A stretch of 64,000 nt of DNA, from contig NZ_CP119127.1 in NCBI RefSeq assembly GCF_030128825.1, positions 788,001-852,000 on the forward strand. Reading direction: 5' to 3'. The position numbers and the translations under genes were made by a program. Below, in pieces: positions 52,278-60,278 of the stretch (positions are counted from its first letter, which is position 1; each line of letters starts with the position of its first letter). Below the pieces are notes generated by a model that was not told where the DNA came from, searched no databases, and saw only the letters and a list, made by a program, of their open reading frames with translations. This stretch comes from Sphingobium sp. WTD-1 (lineage in GTDB: Bacteria > Pseudomonadota > Alphaproteobacteria > Sphingomonadales > Sphingomonadaceae).

Positions 52278-53191
52278 GCCGCTCCCGCTTCCACATGGGC
52301 GATATCCGCCCGTTTCGTGCGCGCGGCGATAAGGCAGCCGGCGACGATCAACAAGGCACCGGCAAGAGTGGTGAGCGTCAGCTGCTCGCCAAAGGCCAGC
52401 CAGCCGAAGATCGCGGCCCAGACGAAGGCGGTATATTCGACCGGGATCAGCCGCTGGGCCTCTGCACGCGCATAGGCCCAGGCGAGCGCGGCGAGAGAGG
52501 TGAAGGCCAGAACGGCAGCCAACAGCACCAGCGGCACCGCCGTTCCGGTCGGTACGATCGCCCAGGCCGGCGCGCCGATCGCGAACACGCCCAGCATGAC
52601 CAGATGCTGGAAGAAGGCGACCTCGATCGGCGAGGCAAGCTGGGCCTGCTGGCGCTGGAGGATCAGGTTCCAGGCGAACAGCATCGCCGAGAGCAGCACC
52701 GCGCCGGCGCCCATCAGCGCGTCGCCATCATAGTCGCCGCGCATCCGCCCCGACAGGATGATGCCCACCCCGACCAGACCAAGCAGCGAGGCGCCGATCG
52801 CCTGCCGACCGATCCGTTCCTTGAGCAGCAGCGCTGCCAAATAGAGCGCGATCAGCGGCGCGATGAAGGAGAGGGCGATGGCTTCGGCGAGCGGCAGACG
52901 CATGATCGCCCAGAAGAAGAAGCTGGCCATCAGCGCGACCACCACACCGCGCAGCAGATGCAGGCGCAGCACGGAGCGGTTGGGCCAGCGCTGGCGGGTG
53001 GCGAGCATCAGCACCAGCCCCAGCAGGCTGCCGGTAATCGCGCGCCAGAGCAGCGCGTTATAAAGGCCGATCGAGAGGCTGAGCCCCTTCATCGCCGCGT
53101 CCATCACCGAAAAGAGCGCGACGCCAAGGCAGCAGATGAGGAAGGGCAGCAGCACGGACGGGCTGCGGGGAGAAGAAAGCGGACGATCCAT
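52274..53191 (-). CDS. DMT-superfamily (EamA/RhaT) transporter
   Basis: 305 residues with ten predicted membrane helices in two EamA repeats. Typical features: FSVMDAAMKGLSL and ASFFFWAIMRLPLAEAIALSFIAPLIALYLAALLLKERIG. The pattern fits small drug/metabolite exporters. The product cannot be named. Cotranscribed with the GNAT protein downstream and probably with the 76-residue gene upstream (15 bp away). Confidence 0.88.
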   Translation of the reverse strand: MDRPLSSPRSPSVLLPFLICCLGVALFSVMDAAMKGLSLSIGLYNALLWRAITGSLLGLVLMLATRQRWPNRSVLRLHLLRGVVVALMASFFFWAIMRLPLAEAIALSFIAPLIALYLAALLLKERIGRQAIGASLLGLVGVGIILSGRMRGDYDGDALMGAGAVLLSAMLFAWNLILQRQQAQLASPIEVAFFQHLVMLGVFAIGAPAWAIVPTGTAVPLVLLAAVLAFTSLAALAWAYARAEAQRLIPVEYTAFVWAAIFGWLAFGEQLTLTTLAGALLIVAGCLIAARTKRADIAHVEAGAA

Positions 53192-53206
53192 CGATGGATA
53201 ACGGGA

Positions 53207-53437
53207 TCAATCGCGACCGGGGCCGACGATCCTGCCGATATGCAATTCGTCGATATGAAGCCGGGTAATCTGCGCCTTGCCGATGCGCAGCCGACCGATG
53301 GCCAAGGCGCCAACCGCTATTGCCCCCAATGCGATCGCGCCCAGGGCCAATGTCCCAAGGACGGACGCGCCGACCGCCTGCGCACCCGTGGCGCTTGCGC
53401 CATGGGCGATGGCGGACCGGTCGGCGCTGTCCGTCAT
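53207..53437 (-). CDS. Small Ala/Gly repeat protein with short-period solenoid pattern
   Basis: 76 residues. After a polar start the sequence repeats [21 protein letters not shown] and then [20 protein letters not shown], a regular A/G-[IL]-x-x period of about five residues like pentapeptide or left-handed-helix solenoids. I do not recognise a family. Its ATG overlaps the ispG stop by 4 bp (ATGA), which supports it as real and coupled to ispG. It may be a structural or membrane-associated peptide. Confidence 0.6.
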   Translation of the reverse strand: MTDSADRSAIAHGASATGAQAVGASVLGTLALGAIALGAIAVGALAIGRLRIGKAQITRLHIDELHIGRIVGPGRD

Positions 53438-54579
53438 TCGGCTGCCTGGACCTGTCCCGCGTCGCTCGCCGCCGCCTCGATCTCGGCCGCCTTGGCCTCG
53501 ACCAGCCTGACGATATGGTCGACCATGTCGGCGTCCTGGATCGTGTGATCGGTGACGCCCGACAGATAGACCATGTGCTTGCCATTGCCGCCGCCGGTCA
53601 GGCCGATATCGGTCTCACGCGCTTCGCCCGGACCGTTGACGACGCAGCCCAGCACCGAGAGCGAGAGCGGCGTGTTGATATGCTGCAACCGTTCTTCCAG
53701 CGCCTGGACGGTACGGATCACGTCGAAGCCCTGCCGTGCGCAGCTGGGGCAGGAGATGACCTTGACGCCGCGGGTGCGGATGCCGAGCGTCTTGAGCATC
53801 TCATAGCCGACCCGCACTTCCTCTTCCGGTTCGGCCGAGAGCGAGACGCGGATCGTGTCGCCAATGCCGGCCCAGAGCAGGTTGCCGATGCCGATCGCGC
53901 TCTTGACCGTGCCGCCGATCAGGCCGCCGGCTTCGGTGATGCCCAGATGCAGCGGGCAATCGACCGCATCGGCCAGCTGCATATAGGCCGCGACCGCCAG
54001 GAACACGTCGCTCGCCTTCACGGCGACCTTATATTCGTGGAAATCCTGGTCCTGCAGCAGCTTGATATGGTCGAGTGCGCTTTCGACCAGCGCTTCCGGG
54101 CAAGGCTCGCCATATTTTTCGAGCAGGTCGCGTTCCAGGCTGCCGGCGTTGACGCCGATGCGGATCGAGCAATTATTGGCCTTGGCGGCGTCCACCACTT
54201 CCTTCACCCGCGCGGCCGAACCGATATTGCCGGGATTGATGCGCAGGCAGGCAGCACCGGCATCGGCGGCTTCCAGCGCGCGCTTATAGTGGAAATGGAT
54301 GTCGCCGACGATCGGCACGCGTGCGGCGCGGACGATCTGTTTCAGCGCCGCGGTCGATTCCTCGTCGGGGCAGGACACGCGGATGATGTCGACGCCGGCA
54401 TCCTCGCAGCGACGGATCTGATCGATCGTCGCCTTGACGTCATGGGTCAGCGTGTTGGTCATGGTCTGCACCGTGACCGGCGCGCCGCCGCCCACGGGGA
54501 CGTTGCCGACCATGATCTGCCGCGACTGCCGTCGGGCAATGTCGCGCCAGGGGCGCAGGCCGGGATTATGTTCGGACAT
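53434..54579 (-). CDS. ispG: 4-hydroxy-3-methylbut-2-enyl-diphosphate synthase IspG
   Basis: 381 residues from ATG 54579 ([14 protein letters not shown]). Features: [62 protein letters not shown], and the [4Fe-4S] cysteines in [10 protein letters not shown] and [13 protein letters not shown]. It makes HMBPP in the MEP isoprenoid pathway and also feeds ubiquinone side chains (compare ubiA). A hairpin lies immediately before the start. Confidence 0.95.
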   Translation of the reverse strand: MSEHNPGLRPWRDIARRQSRQIMVGNVPVGGGAPVTVQTMTNTLTHDVKATIDQIRRCEDAGVDIIRVSCPDEESTAALKQIVRAARVPIVGDIHFHYKRALEAADAGAACLRINPGNIGSAARVKEVVDAAKANNCSIRIGVNAGSLERDLLEKYGEPCPEALVESALDHIKLLQDQDFHEYKVAVKASDVFLAVAAYMQLADAVDCPLHLGITEAGGLIGGTVKSAIGIGNLLWAGIGDTIRVSLSAEPEEEVRVGYEMLKTLGIRTRGVKVISCPSCARQGFDVIRTVQALEERLQHINTPLSLSVLGCVVNGPGEARETDIGLTGGGNGKHMVYLSGVTDHTIQDADMVDHIVRLVEAKAAEIEAAASDAGQVQAAE

Positions 54580-54584
54580 GAAAA

Positions 54585-54608
54585 GGGGCTCCAGATCTCT
54601 GGAGCCCC
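54585..54608 (-). terminator. Hairpin serving as fadL-like gene terminator and ispG leader element
   Basis: 11-bp perfect stem GGGGCTCCAGA / TCTGGAGCCCC with a 2-nt loop. On the minus strand it is followed by TTTTC and, within five bases, by the ispG ATG. The only Shine-Dalgarno-like GGAG for ispG lies inside the 3' arm of the stem. Confidence 0.75.
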
Positions 54609-54630
54609 CTATAAGCATTAAAGCGGCTTT

Positions 54631-55932
54631 TTAGAAGCGCGCGGTCAGCGATGCGGCAACCTGGTCCGCATTGCCGCTGGTCTGTGCCAGGGTCGTGGCG
54701 GTGACGGTGGCCGGCGACGGGTAATAGCTGTCGGGGCGGATGATGTTCGCCTTTTCCACCCAGGTATGGGCGTAGGCGACGTTCAGCGCGAAGGCCGGCG
54801 AGATATTCCAGGTCGCGCCGCCGGTCAGCCACACGCGGTCGCCATCGGGCACGCGGGTGGTCAGATGCTGCGGATTGGTCGGCGAACGGTCGAACATGGT
54901 GCCAGCGCGCAACGTGAAGGCGGGGCTGAAATCATATTCGCCGCCCAGGCTGACGCTGTAGCTGTCCTTGTAATCCAGTTCCTTGTTGGTGGTGCCGGTG
55001 GCCGAGGTGACCGCGATCCCCTTGAAGCTGGACCAGCCATACCATTTGCCGGTGATCATCGCGCGCAGGTTCGGCGTCAGCTTGTGCATGAAGGACACGG
55101 TGACGATATCGGGCAGGTCCAGCGGTGCCGAGGCATCGAACTCGCCATTGGCGGCGCTGAGCGGCGTCACCAGACCGGAAATGGTCTGGGTGCCTTTGAG
55201 CTTGTGGTTGATGCCCGACCGATAGTGGACGCCGACATTGGTGGTGCCGTTGGTGTAGAACAGGCCGGCGTTCCAGCCGACGGTCCAGTCATCACCCTTC
55301 AGCTTGGTGAAGCCGTCGGTGGTGACCAGCGGCGACACCTGCGGCAGCGCGTTGGTCAGGTTCGCCTTCACATATTGCACGTCGACGCCGCCGCCGATCG
55401 AGAAATTGTCGTTCAGCTTGAACGCGGCCGACGGCTGGATGTTGTAGGTCTTGAGATCGGTGTAGATCGAGTCATAGCGACCGAAGAAACCGTCATCATA
55501 TTCCAGCTTCAGGCCGAAGGGCGCGTTGACGCCGAGGCCCAGCCACAGCCGGTCGGTGACCTGCGCCGAGGCGTAGAAATTGGGGACCGGGATGACGCTT
55601 TCGAACGGCTGGCCACCGTCATTGCCGGTGACCGGCACGCGGGCGGTCGAACCGGGGATCGAGCGGTAGCTGCCACGGTTGGTCTGGTGGGCGGAAGCCA
55701 TCAGCGCGTTGACGCCGGCCGAAACCTGGACGCCCGACAGCTGGGTCATGGCGGCGGGGTTGAAATAGATGGTCGAGGGATCGTCACCTGCAGCGGCGCC
55801 GCCAGCCATGGCGCGGCCGGTTTCCACCGGCGACTGTTCCTGAAGATAGAAGCCACCGGCCAGCGCCGGCATCGGTGCGACGATCGCGCCGGTCAGCAGG
55901 ATGGTGGGAAGAATGCGACGGCGAAGGGACAT
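54631..55932 (-). CDS. FadL/OmpP1-family outer-membrane channel
   Basis: 433 residues. Signal peptide (SLRRRILPTILLTGAIVAPMPALAG), then the FadL hatch motif GFYLQEQSPVETGRAMAGGAAAGDDPSTIYFNPAAMTQLSG, alternating beta-strands, and a C-terminal Phe (VAASLTARF) as BAM signal. The family imports hydrophobic compounds such as long-chain fatty acids or aromatics. Its leader GAGTTTTTAGCAGAGG just before the ATG is complementary to the core of the sRNA candidates. Confidence 0.92.
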   Translation of the reverse strand: MSLRRRILPTILLTGAIVAPMPALAGGFYLQEQSPVETGRAMAGGAAAGDDPSTIYFNPAAMTQLSGVQVSAGVNALMASAHQTNRGSYRSIPGSTARVPVTGNDGGQPFESVIPVPNFYASAQVTDRLWLGLGVNAPFGLKLEYDDGFFGRYDSIYTDLKTYNIQPSAAFKLNDNFSIGGGVDVQYVKANLTNALPQVSPLVTTDGFTKLKGDDWTVGWNAGLFYTNGTTNVGVHYRSGINHKLKGTQTISGLVTPLSAANGEFDASAPLDLPDIVTVSFMHKLTPNLRAMITGKWYGWSSFKGIAVTSATGTTNKELDYKDSYSVSLGGEYDFSPAFTLRAGTMFDRSPTNPQHLTTRVPDGDRVWLTGGATWNISPAFALNVAYAHTWVEKANIIRPDSYYPSPATVTATTLAQTSGNADQVAASLTARF

Positions 55933-56141
55933 GGCGTTTCCTCTGCTAAAAACTCATTTGGCCATTTGGTGCGGGCGCTTAAACGCCTCATGCGACTTAT
56001 GGAACCATGCGCATAACAGCTATTCCGACGATTTCTACAGGCGGGAATGACGGAATTCCGCGATTTTTCGTCCATCACCCCTGATTTCAAGCGGCTGGAC
56101 GCTACGGCAACTATGTCGTTGTTGCGCGAACATCACAGGTC
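55933..56141. other. Leader and promoter region of the FadL-type gene
   Basis: About 210 bp between the fadL-like start and the copy-B sRNA terminator. The first 16 bases upstream include an SD (GAGG) within a stretch complementary to the sRNA core. Beyond that I find no gene; a promoter is expected. Confidence 0.5.
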
Positions 56142-56242
56142 AAAAAAAAAGCCGCCCCGAGGGACGGCTATGAAGTTTTAGGAGAGGATGCCTGAAAGGC
56201 GAGTTCCTTTTGCGGCCAGGCGGCATTCGTCGCAAATGCGAA
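56142..56242 (-). ncRNA. Candidate small RNA, copy B
   Basis: Same architecture as copy A: TTCGCATTTG (56242-56233), a variable middle, the identical 25-bp core (56200-56176) and a terminator with an 8-bp stem, CTCG loop and nine T (56170-56142). The stem sequence differs from copy A while a wobble pair is kept at the same position in the stem, indicating selection on structure. It lies upstream of the FadL-type gene and downstream of the phosphomannomutase gene. Upstream to 56354 I see no gene. Confidence 0.7.
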
Positions 56243-56354
56243 ACATGATGGCGCGATTGCATTTCATGCAACCGGTGTCACAAGGCCATGTTTCCCTAAG
56301 GGAAATCCCGCATGAAATAATGATAGCGATATCAATTTTTCGCGTTGCGGCAGG

Positions 56355-57737
56355 CTATTTTGCTGCTTGCAATCGCTGATCGATGCCCGAATCACGCAAA
56401 TGGGATTCGATTTCGGCCAGAAGACGCGCCAATCCCGCGGCATCCGATGCCTCCGCCCGTGCGGTCAGCGCATTCTGGGTGTTGGACGCGCGCAGCAGCC
56501 ACCAGCCATCGATGGTGCGGACGCGGGCGCCATCGATCGATTCCACGATTGTGCCGGATGCAATCAGGCGGTCGCGCAGTTCCTCGATGATCGCGAACTT
56601 GCGGTCTTCGGGCACGGCGATGCGGATTTCCGGCGTGTTGACCATTTCGGCCATGTCGCCGCGCAGGTCGGTGACGGTGCGGCGCAACCGGGCCGCGGCG
56701 CGGATCAGGCGAACGGCGGCATAGAGTCCATCATCAAAACCGTAAAAATCGTCGGCAAACATGATGTGGCCGGTCATCTCGCCGCCCAGCGGACTGCCAA
56801 TCTGCTTCATTTTGGACTTGATATGGCTGTGCCCGGTCTTCCACAGCACCGGCTCACCGCCCAACCGTTCAATCTCGTCGAACAGGGCCTGGCTGGCCTT
56901 CACATCCGCGACGATCGGGGCGCCGGGCCGATCCTTCAGCACCACCTGCGCGAACAGGCCGAGCAGCTGGTCACCCCAGATGATCCGGCCGAGGCCGTCG
57001 ACCACGCCGATCCGGTCGCCATCGCCATCGAAAGCCACGCCGAAATCGAGCTTCCTGGAGAGGACAAGGGAACGAAGATCGGCCAGATTCGCTTCTTCGG
57101 TGGGATCAGGATGATGGTTGGGAAAATTGCCGTCTACATTGGTGAAGAGCAGATGATGCTCACCCGGCAGGAGTTGCACCAGCTTCTCCACGACCGGTCC
57201 TGCGGCGCCATTTCCCGCGTCCCAGCCGATCCGCCAGGCGGCGCCGTCGAAATCGCGCACCAGCCGTTCGACATAGGCCGGCATGATATCGACATCGCGC
57301 ACCCGGCCTTCGCCCGTCAGCCAGTCGCCGGCCGCCGCCATGGCGCCGAGCTGCTGGATCGCCTCGCCATGAAAGGGCGCATGATCCAGGACCAGCTTGA
57401 AACCATTCTGATCTGCGGGATTATGGCTGCCGGTCACCTGGATAGCGCCCGCCACGTCCAGTTCGGCCTCGGCATAATAGAGCATCGGCGTGGGCCCCAG
57501 GCCAACGCGCAGCACATCGACGCCGCTGTCGGTGAGGCCGCGCACCAGCGCCCCCTCCAGCATGGGCGAACTCAGCCGCCCGTCATAGCCGACCGCGACC
57601 GCTGATCCGCCGGCGCGCCGCACCCAGGTCGCGAAGCTGCGCCCCAGCGCATAGCCGTCCGCTTCCCCGAGCATCGGGCCGACAACGCCGCGCATATCAT
57701 ATTCGCGCAGCAGGGTCGGGTGGAAGCGGTGGGCCAT
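56355..57737 (-). CDS. Phosphomannomutase/phosphoglucomutase
   Basis: 460 residues from ATG 57737 (MAHRFHPTLLREYDMRGVVG), AAAGGAC upstream. Alpha-D-phosphohexomutase motifs: phosphoserine loop VTGSHNPADQNGFKL, metal loop FDGDGDRIGVVD, sugar-binding loop GGEMTGHIMF and C-terminal RASNTQNALTARAEA. It interconverts sugar 1- and 6-phosphates for lipopolysaccharide, exopolysaccharide and nucleotide sugars. The shape matches AlgC-like PMM/PGM. Follows the J-domain gene closely. Confidence 0.94.
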   Translation of the reverse strand: MAHRFHPTLLREYDMRGVVGPMLGEADGYALGRSFATWVRRAGGSAVAVGYDGRLSSPMLEGALVRGLTDSGVDVLRVGLGPTPMLYYAEAELDVAGAIQVTGSHNPADQNGFKLVLDHAPFHGEAIQQLGAMAAAGDWLTGEGRVRDVDIMPAYVERLVRDFDGAAWRIGWDAGNGAAGPVVEKLVQLLPGEHHLLFTNVDGNFPNHHPDPTEEANLADLRSLVLSRKLDFGVAFDGDGDRIGVVDGLGRIIWGDQLLGLFAQVVLKDRPGAPIVADVKASQALFDEIERLGGEPVLWKTGHSHIKSKMKQIGSPLGGEMTGHIMFADDFYGFDDGLYAAVRLIRAAARLRRTVTDLRGDMAEMVNTPEIRIAVPEDRKFAIIEELRDRLIASGTIVESIDGARVRTIDGWWLLRASNTQNALTARAEASDAAGLARLLAEIESHLRDSGIDQRLQAAK

Positions 57738-57756
57738 ATAGTCCTTTCTGGGGCAA

Positions 57757-58215
57757 TCAGCCGGCGGACGGACGATCCCGCTCGGCAAGGTCGGCAAGCA
57801 GCAGGTCGCGCGCGGCATTGATCTGGGCCGCCAGCGCTTCGGTTCCACCCTTGTCGGGATGGACCGAGGCGATGAGGCGGCGATGCGCGGCGCGGATATC
57901 GGTTGCGCGGGCGTCCGACGACAGGCCGAGCAGGGCGCGCGCGCCCTCCACGTCGGCCCTGTCAGTCTGCACCGGCGGCGCAGCCTTGCGTCTGGCGCGG
58001 TTAGCGCCCTTCTTCGCCTTGCCCTGCGACGCGAAGAAAAGGGCCGCGCCCAGCAGGATCGGCGCGCCGAGCGCCGGCTTGCCCTTGGCCGCCAGCACTG
58101 CGCCGACCAGCGCCGCCCCCAATGCCATGCCATCCTTGGTCGACATGCGCTGCAATCTCCCGGTCCAGATGAGCCAGCCCGCCAGGCCGATCAGCACCAG
58201 CGCGATCAGCCCCAT
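57757..58215 (-). CDS. Membrane-tethered DnaJ-domain protein
   Basis: 152 residues. Two N-terminal hydrophobic segments (LIALVLIGLAGWLIW and GMALGAALVGAVLAA... LGAALFF), a basic linker, and a C-terminal J domain (ALLGLSSDARATDIRAAHRRLIASVHPDKGG) with the HPD motif. This order (membrane first, J domain last) resembles mitochondrial TIM14/Pam18. It would recruit DnaK to the membrane. The start shares one base with the mipZ stop (TGATG). Confidence 0.88.
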   Translation of the reverse strand: MGLIALVLIGLAGWLIWTGRLQRMSTKDGMALGAALVGAVLAAKGKPALGAPILLGAALFFASQGKAKKGANRARRKAAPPVQTDRADVEGARALLGLSSDARATDIRAAHRRLIASVHPDKGGTEALAAQINAARDLLLADLAERDRPSAG

Positions 58216-59021
58216 CAGGCGGCGCCGAGCATGTCCACGGACGCGGCATGATCGCCGGTCGGCAAGGCCAATCCGGCCACCATCTCGCGCAGTTCCTGGC
58301 GCGCGGCGATGTGGCTGATGCCCAGGTCGCCCAGATGTCCCTTGTCGAGCAGGGTCAGGCCCGAGGGGAAGAGTTCGCGGAAGATGACGCGCTCCGACAA
58401 TCCGGGAATGACGCGGAAGCCGACCCGGCGCGACAATTCCATCAGCGCATCGCCGACGCGCTTCTTGTTGCGGGCATCATGATGCTGGACGCGGTTGCGC
58501 AGCACCACCCAGTCGATCGACACGCCATCGGCCTTGGCCCGCGACTTGCGCGCTTCGAAGATGAGTTCGGAATAGAAGGACAGGCGGCGCACCCGGAAGG
58601 TTTCGGCATCGACCTGGCCGATCAGGTCGAAGTCGACGAAACTGTCGTTCATCGGCGTGACCAGCGTGTTGGCGCGGGCCGCCATATGCCGGGCGAAATC
58701 ATCGTCGCGGCCGGGCGTGTCGACGATCAGGAAATCCTTGCCCTCCGCAACCGCCGCCGCCTGTTCGTCGAGCGCGGCGACATTGTCGCCCTGAAACACC
58801 GCAAAGTCGGGCGCCGACAGATCGATGCCGCGGCGGCGCGCGGTTTCGGCGCGGTTTTCCATATAGCGGGTGACGGTGCGCTGGCGCGGGTCGAGATCGA
58901 TCAGGCCGACGCTATGGCCGAGCGCGGTCAGCGCGATCGCCGTGTGGACGGCGGTCGTCGACTTGCCGGTTCCGCCCTTTTCATTGGCGAAGACGATGAG
59001 GTGCGTTTGCGCGTTCGCCAT
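58215..59021 (-). CDS. mipZ: Division-plane positioning ATPase MipZ
   Basis: 268 residues. ParA/MinD-like ATPase: deviant Walker A NEKGGTGKSTTAVHTAIAL (residues 13-31), LIDLDPRQRTVTRYMENR, LIVDTPGRDDDFAR. The long insertions and DLDPRQRT are typical of alphaproteobacterial MipZ, which forms a gradient from ParB at the origin and keeps FtsZ at mid-cell. Lies about 3.5 kb from the candidate origin. Coupled to the J-domain gene; divergent from panC. Confidence 0.92.
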   Translation of the reverse strand: MANAQTHLIVFANEKGGTGKSTTAVHTAIALTALGHSVGLIDLDPRQRTVTRYMENRAETARRRGIDLSAPDFAVFQGDNVAALDEQAAAVAEGKDFLIVDTPGRDDDFARHMAARANTLVTPMNDSFVDFDLIGQVDAETFRVRRLSFYSELIFEARKSRAKADGVSIDWVVLRNRVQHHDARNKKRVGDALMELSRRVGFRVIPGLSERVIFRELFPSGLTLLDKGHLGDLGISHIAARQELREMVAGLALPTGDHAASVDMLGAA

Positions 59022-59129
59022 CGGACCTTGATAACCCCGTGTTTGTCGCTCTAGATTCTTGACGGTCCCGTGGCGCGAAGCCTAGCAGGACGCCCCTGTG
59101 TCCCTGCCCTTATCGGAGCCCCTCGTCCC

Positions 59130-59975
59130 GTGCAAATTCTCCGTGACCTTTCCGCCCTGCGTGCCGCCGTCGCCGCGCTGAAGTCCGACGGAAAGAAACT
59201 GGCGCTGGTTCCCACCATGGGGGCGCTGCATGACGGGCATATGGCGCTGGTCGAGGAAGCGCGCCGCCATGGCCGCCATGTCGTGGTGTCGATCTTCGTC
59301 AATCCGCGCCAGTTCGGCCCGAACGAGGATCTGGACGCCTATCCCCGCCGCGAGGCGAAGGATGCGCAGCTGTTGCAGGCCGCCGGCGTCGACATCCTGT
59401 GGGCGCCAAGCGTGGAAGTCATGTATCCGGCCGGCTATGCCACCAATATCCGGGTGTCGGGGGTGAGCGAAGGGCTGGATGGCGCGGCGCGGCCGGGCCA
59501 TTTCGACGGCGTCGCCACCGTCGTCACCAAGCTGTTCAACCAGGTTGCGCCCGATGTCGCGATCTTTGGCGAGAAAGATTATCAGCAGCTCGCCGTGATC
59601 CGCCGCATGGTTGCCGACACCAATCTGGACATCGAGATCATCGGCATGCCGACCCAGCGGGCCGAGGATGGTTTGGCGCTGTCGTCGCGCAACGCCTATC
59701 TCAGTGAACAGGAGCGCAAGGATGCGCTGGCGCTGCCGCGCGCGCTGGGTGAGGCGAAGCGGCAGATCGAGAAGGGCGAACCGGTTGAGGCAGCACTGGC
59801 GAAGGCGATCGCCACGCTGGCGACCCATGGTTTCGCCCCGATCGACTATGTGACCCTGTGCGACGCAGACAGCCTGGAGCCGATCACGACGCTCGACCGT
59901 CCGGCACGGCTGCTGGGCGCGGCGAAGCTGGGCAAGACCCGGCTGATCGACAATATCGCGGTCGATCCGGCCTAA
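59130..59975 (+). CDS. panC: Pantothenate synthetase
   Basis: 281 residues from GTG 59130 (VQILRDLSALRAAV), preferred over ATG 59070 because the conserved domain starts here and the length is normal. Motifs: VPTMGALHDGHMALVEEA with the HIGH-like LHDGH, VVVSIFVNPRQFGPNEDLDAYPR, IFGEKDYQQLAVIRRM and LALSSRNAYLS. It joins pantoate and beta-alanine for coenzyme A. The only full-length plus-strand gene between the origin and 51 kb. Confidence 0.95.
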   Translation: MQILRDLSALRAAVAALKSDGKKLALVPTMGALHDGHMALVEEARRHGRHVVVSIFVNPRQFGPNEDLDAYPRREAKDAQLLQAAGVDILWAPSVEVMYPAGYATNIRVSGVSEGLDGAARPGHFDGVATVVTKLFNQVAPDVAIFGEKDYQQLAVIRRMVADTNLDIEIIGMPTQRAEDGLALSSRNAYLSEQERKDALALPRALGEAKRQIEKGEPVEAALAKAIATLATHGFAPIDYVTLCDADSLEPITTLDRPARLLGAAKLGKTRLIDNIAVDPA

Positions 59976-60106
59976 GCCGAAAGTCCGCGCTTGAGCAGGA
60001 CAGCGGCAAGGACGAGCAGGCCGACCACCGCCCAGCCCTCCCAGGTGCGGGGACCATAGCCCCAGCCGATACGCTTGGGGCCGAACCAGATGCGCGGGTC
60101 ATTCAT
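59972..60106 (-). CDS. Small membrane protein (44 aa)
   Basis: Reads MNDPRIWFGPKRIGWGYGPR then TWEGWAVVGLLVLAAVLLKRGLSA: a Gly/Trp/Arg-rich head followed by one transmembrane helix. GCGGAGACGCCC before ATG 60106 has a GGAG at ideal spacing. It overlaps panC tail-to-tail by a few bases. It has the shape of conserved sphingomonad membrane peptides, but I cannot name a family. Too short for routine gene calling. Confidence 0.7.
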   Translation of the reverse strand: MNDPRIWFGPKRIGWGYGPRTWEGWAVVGLLVLAAVLLKRGLSA

Positions 60107-60248
60107 GGGCGTCTCCGCTTAACTTCGCACATTTCCCGCACATTTTGACATTATGTTGCGCGGGGGCGATCCTATTCGCCTGTCACCCGATCGGCGACAC
60201 TCCCGCTATAGCATGGCCATGTCCGCGTAGGACAGCAGCCCGAGGGAC

Positions 60249-60264
60249 CGGGGCGAAGGCCCCG
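60249..60264 (-). terminator. Weak hairpin downstream of the 202-aa protein gene
   Basis: 6-bp stem CGGGGC / GCCCCG with GAAG loop; no T-run. Confidence 0.25.
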
Positions 60265-60278
60265 ATCCCCCCTGTCGA

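Noticed and set aside
56283..56310. Possible EcfG-type stress promoter (GGAAAC ... GGTT) upstream of sRNA copy B
   Set aside because: The -35 differs from the GGAAC consensus, and copy A has no equivalent; only a weak match.
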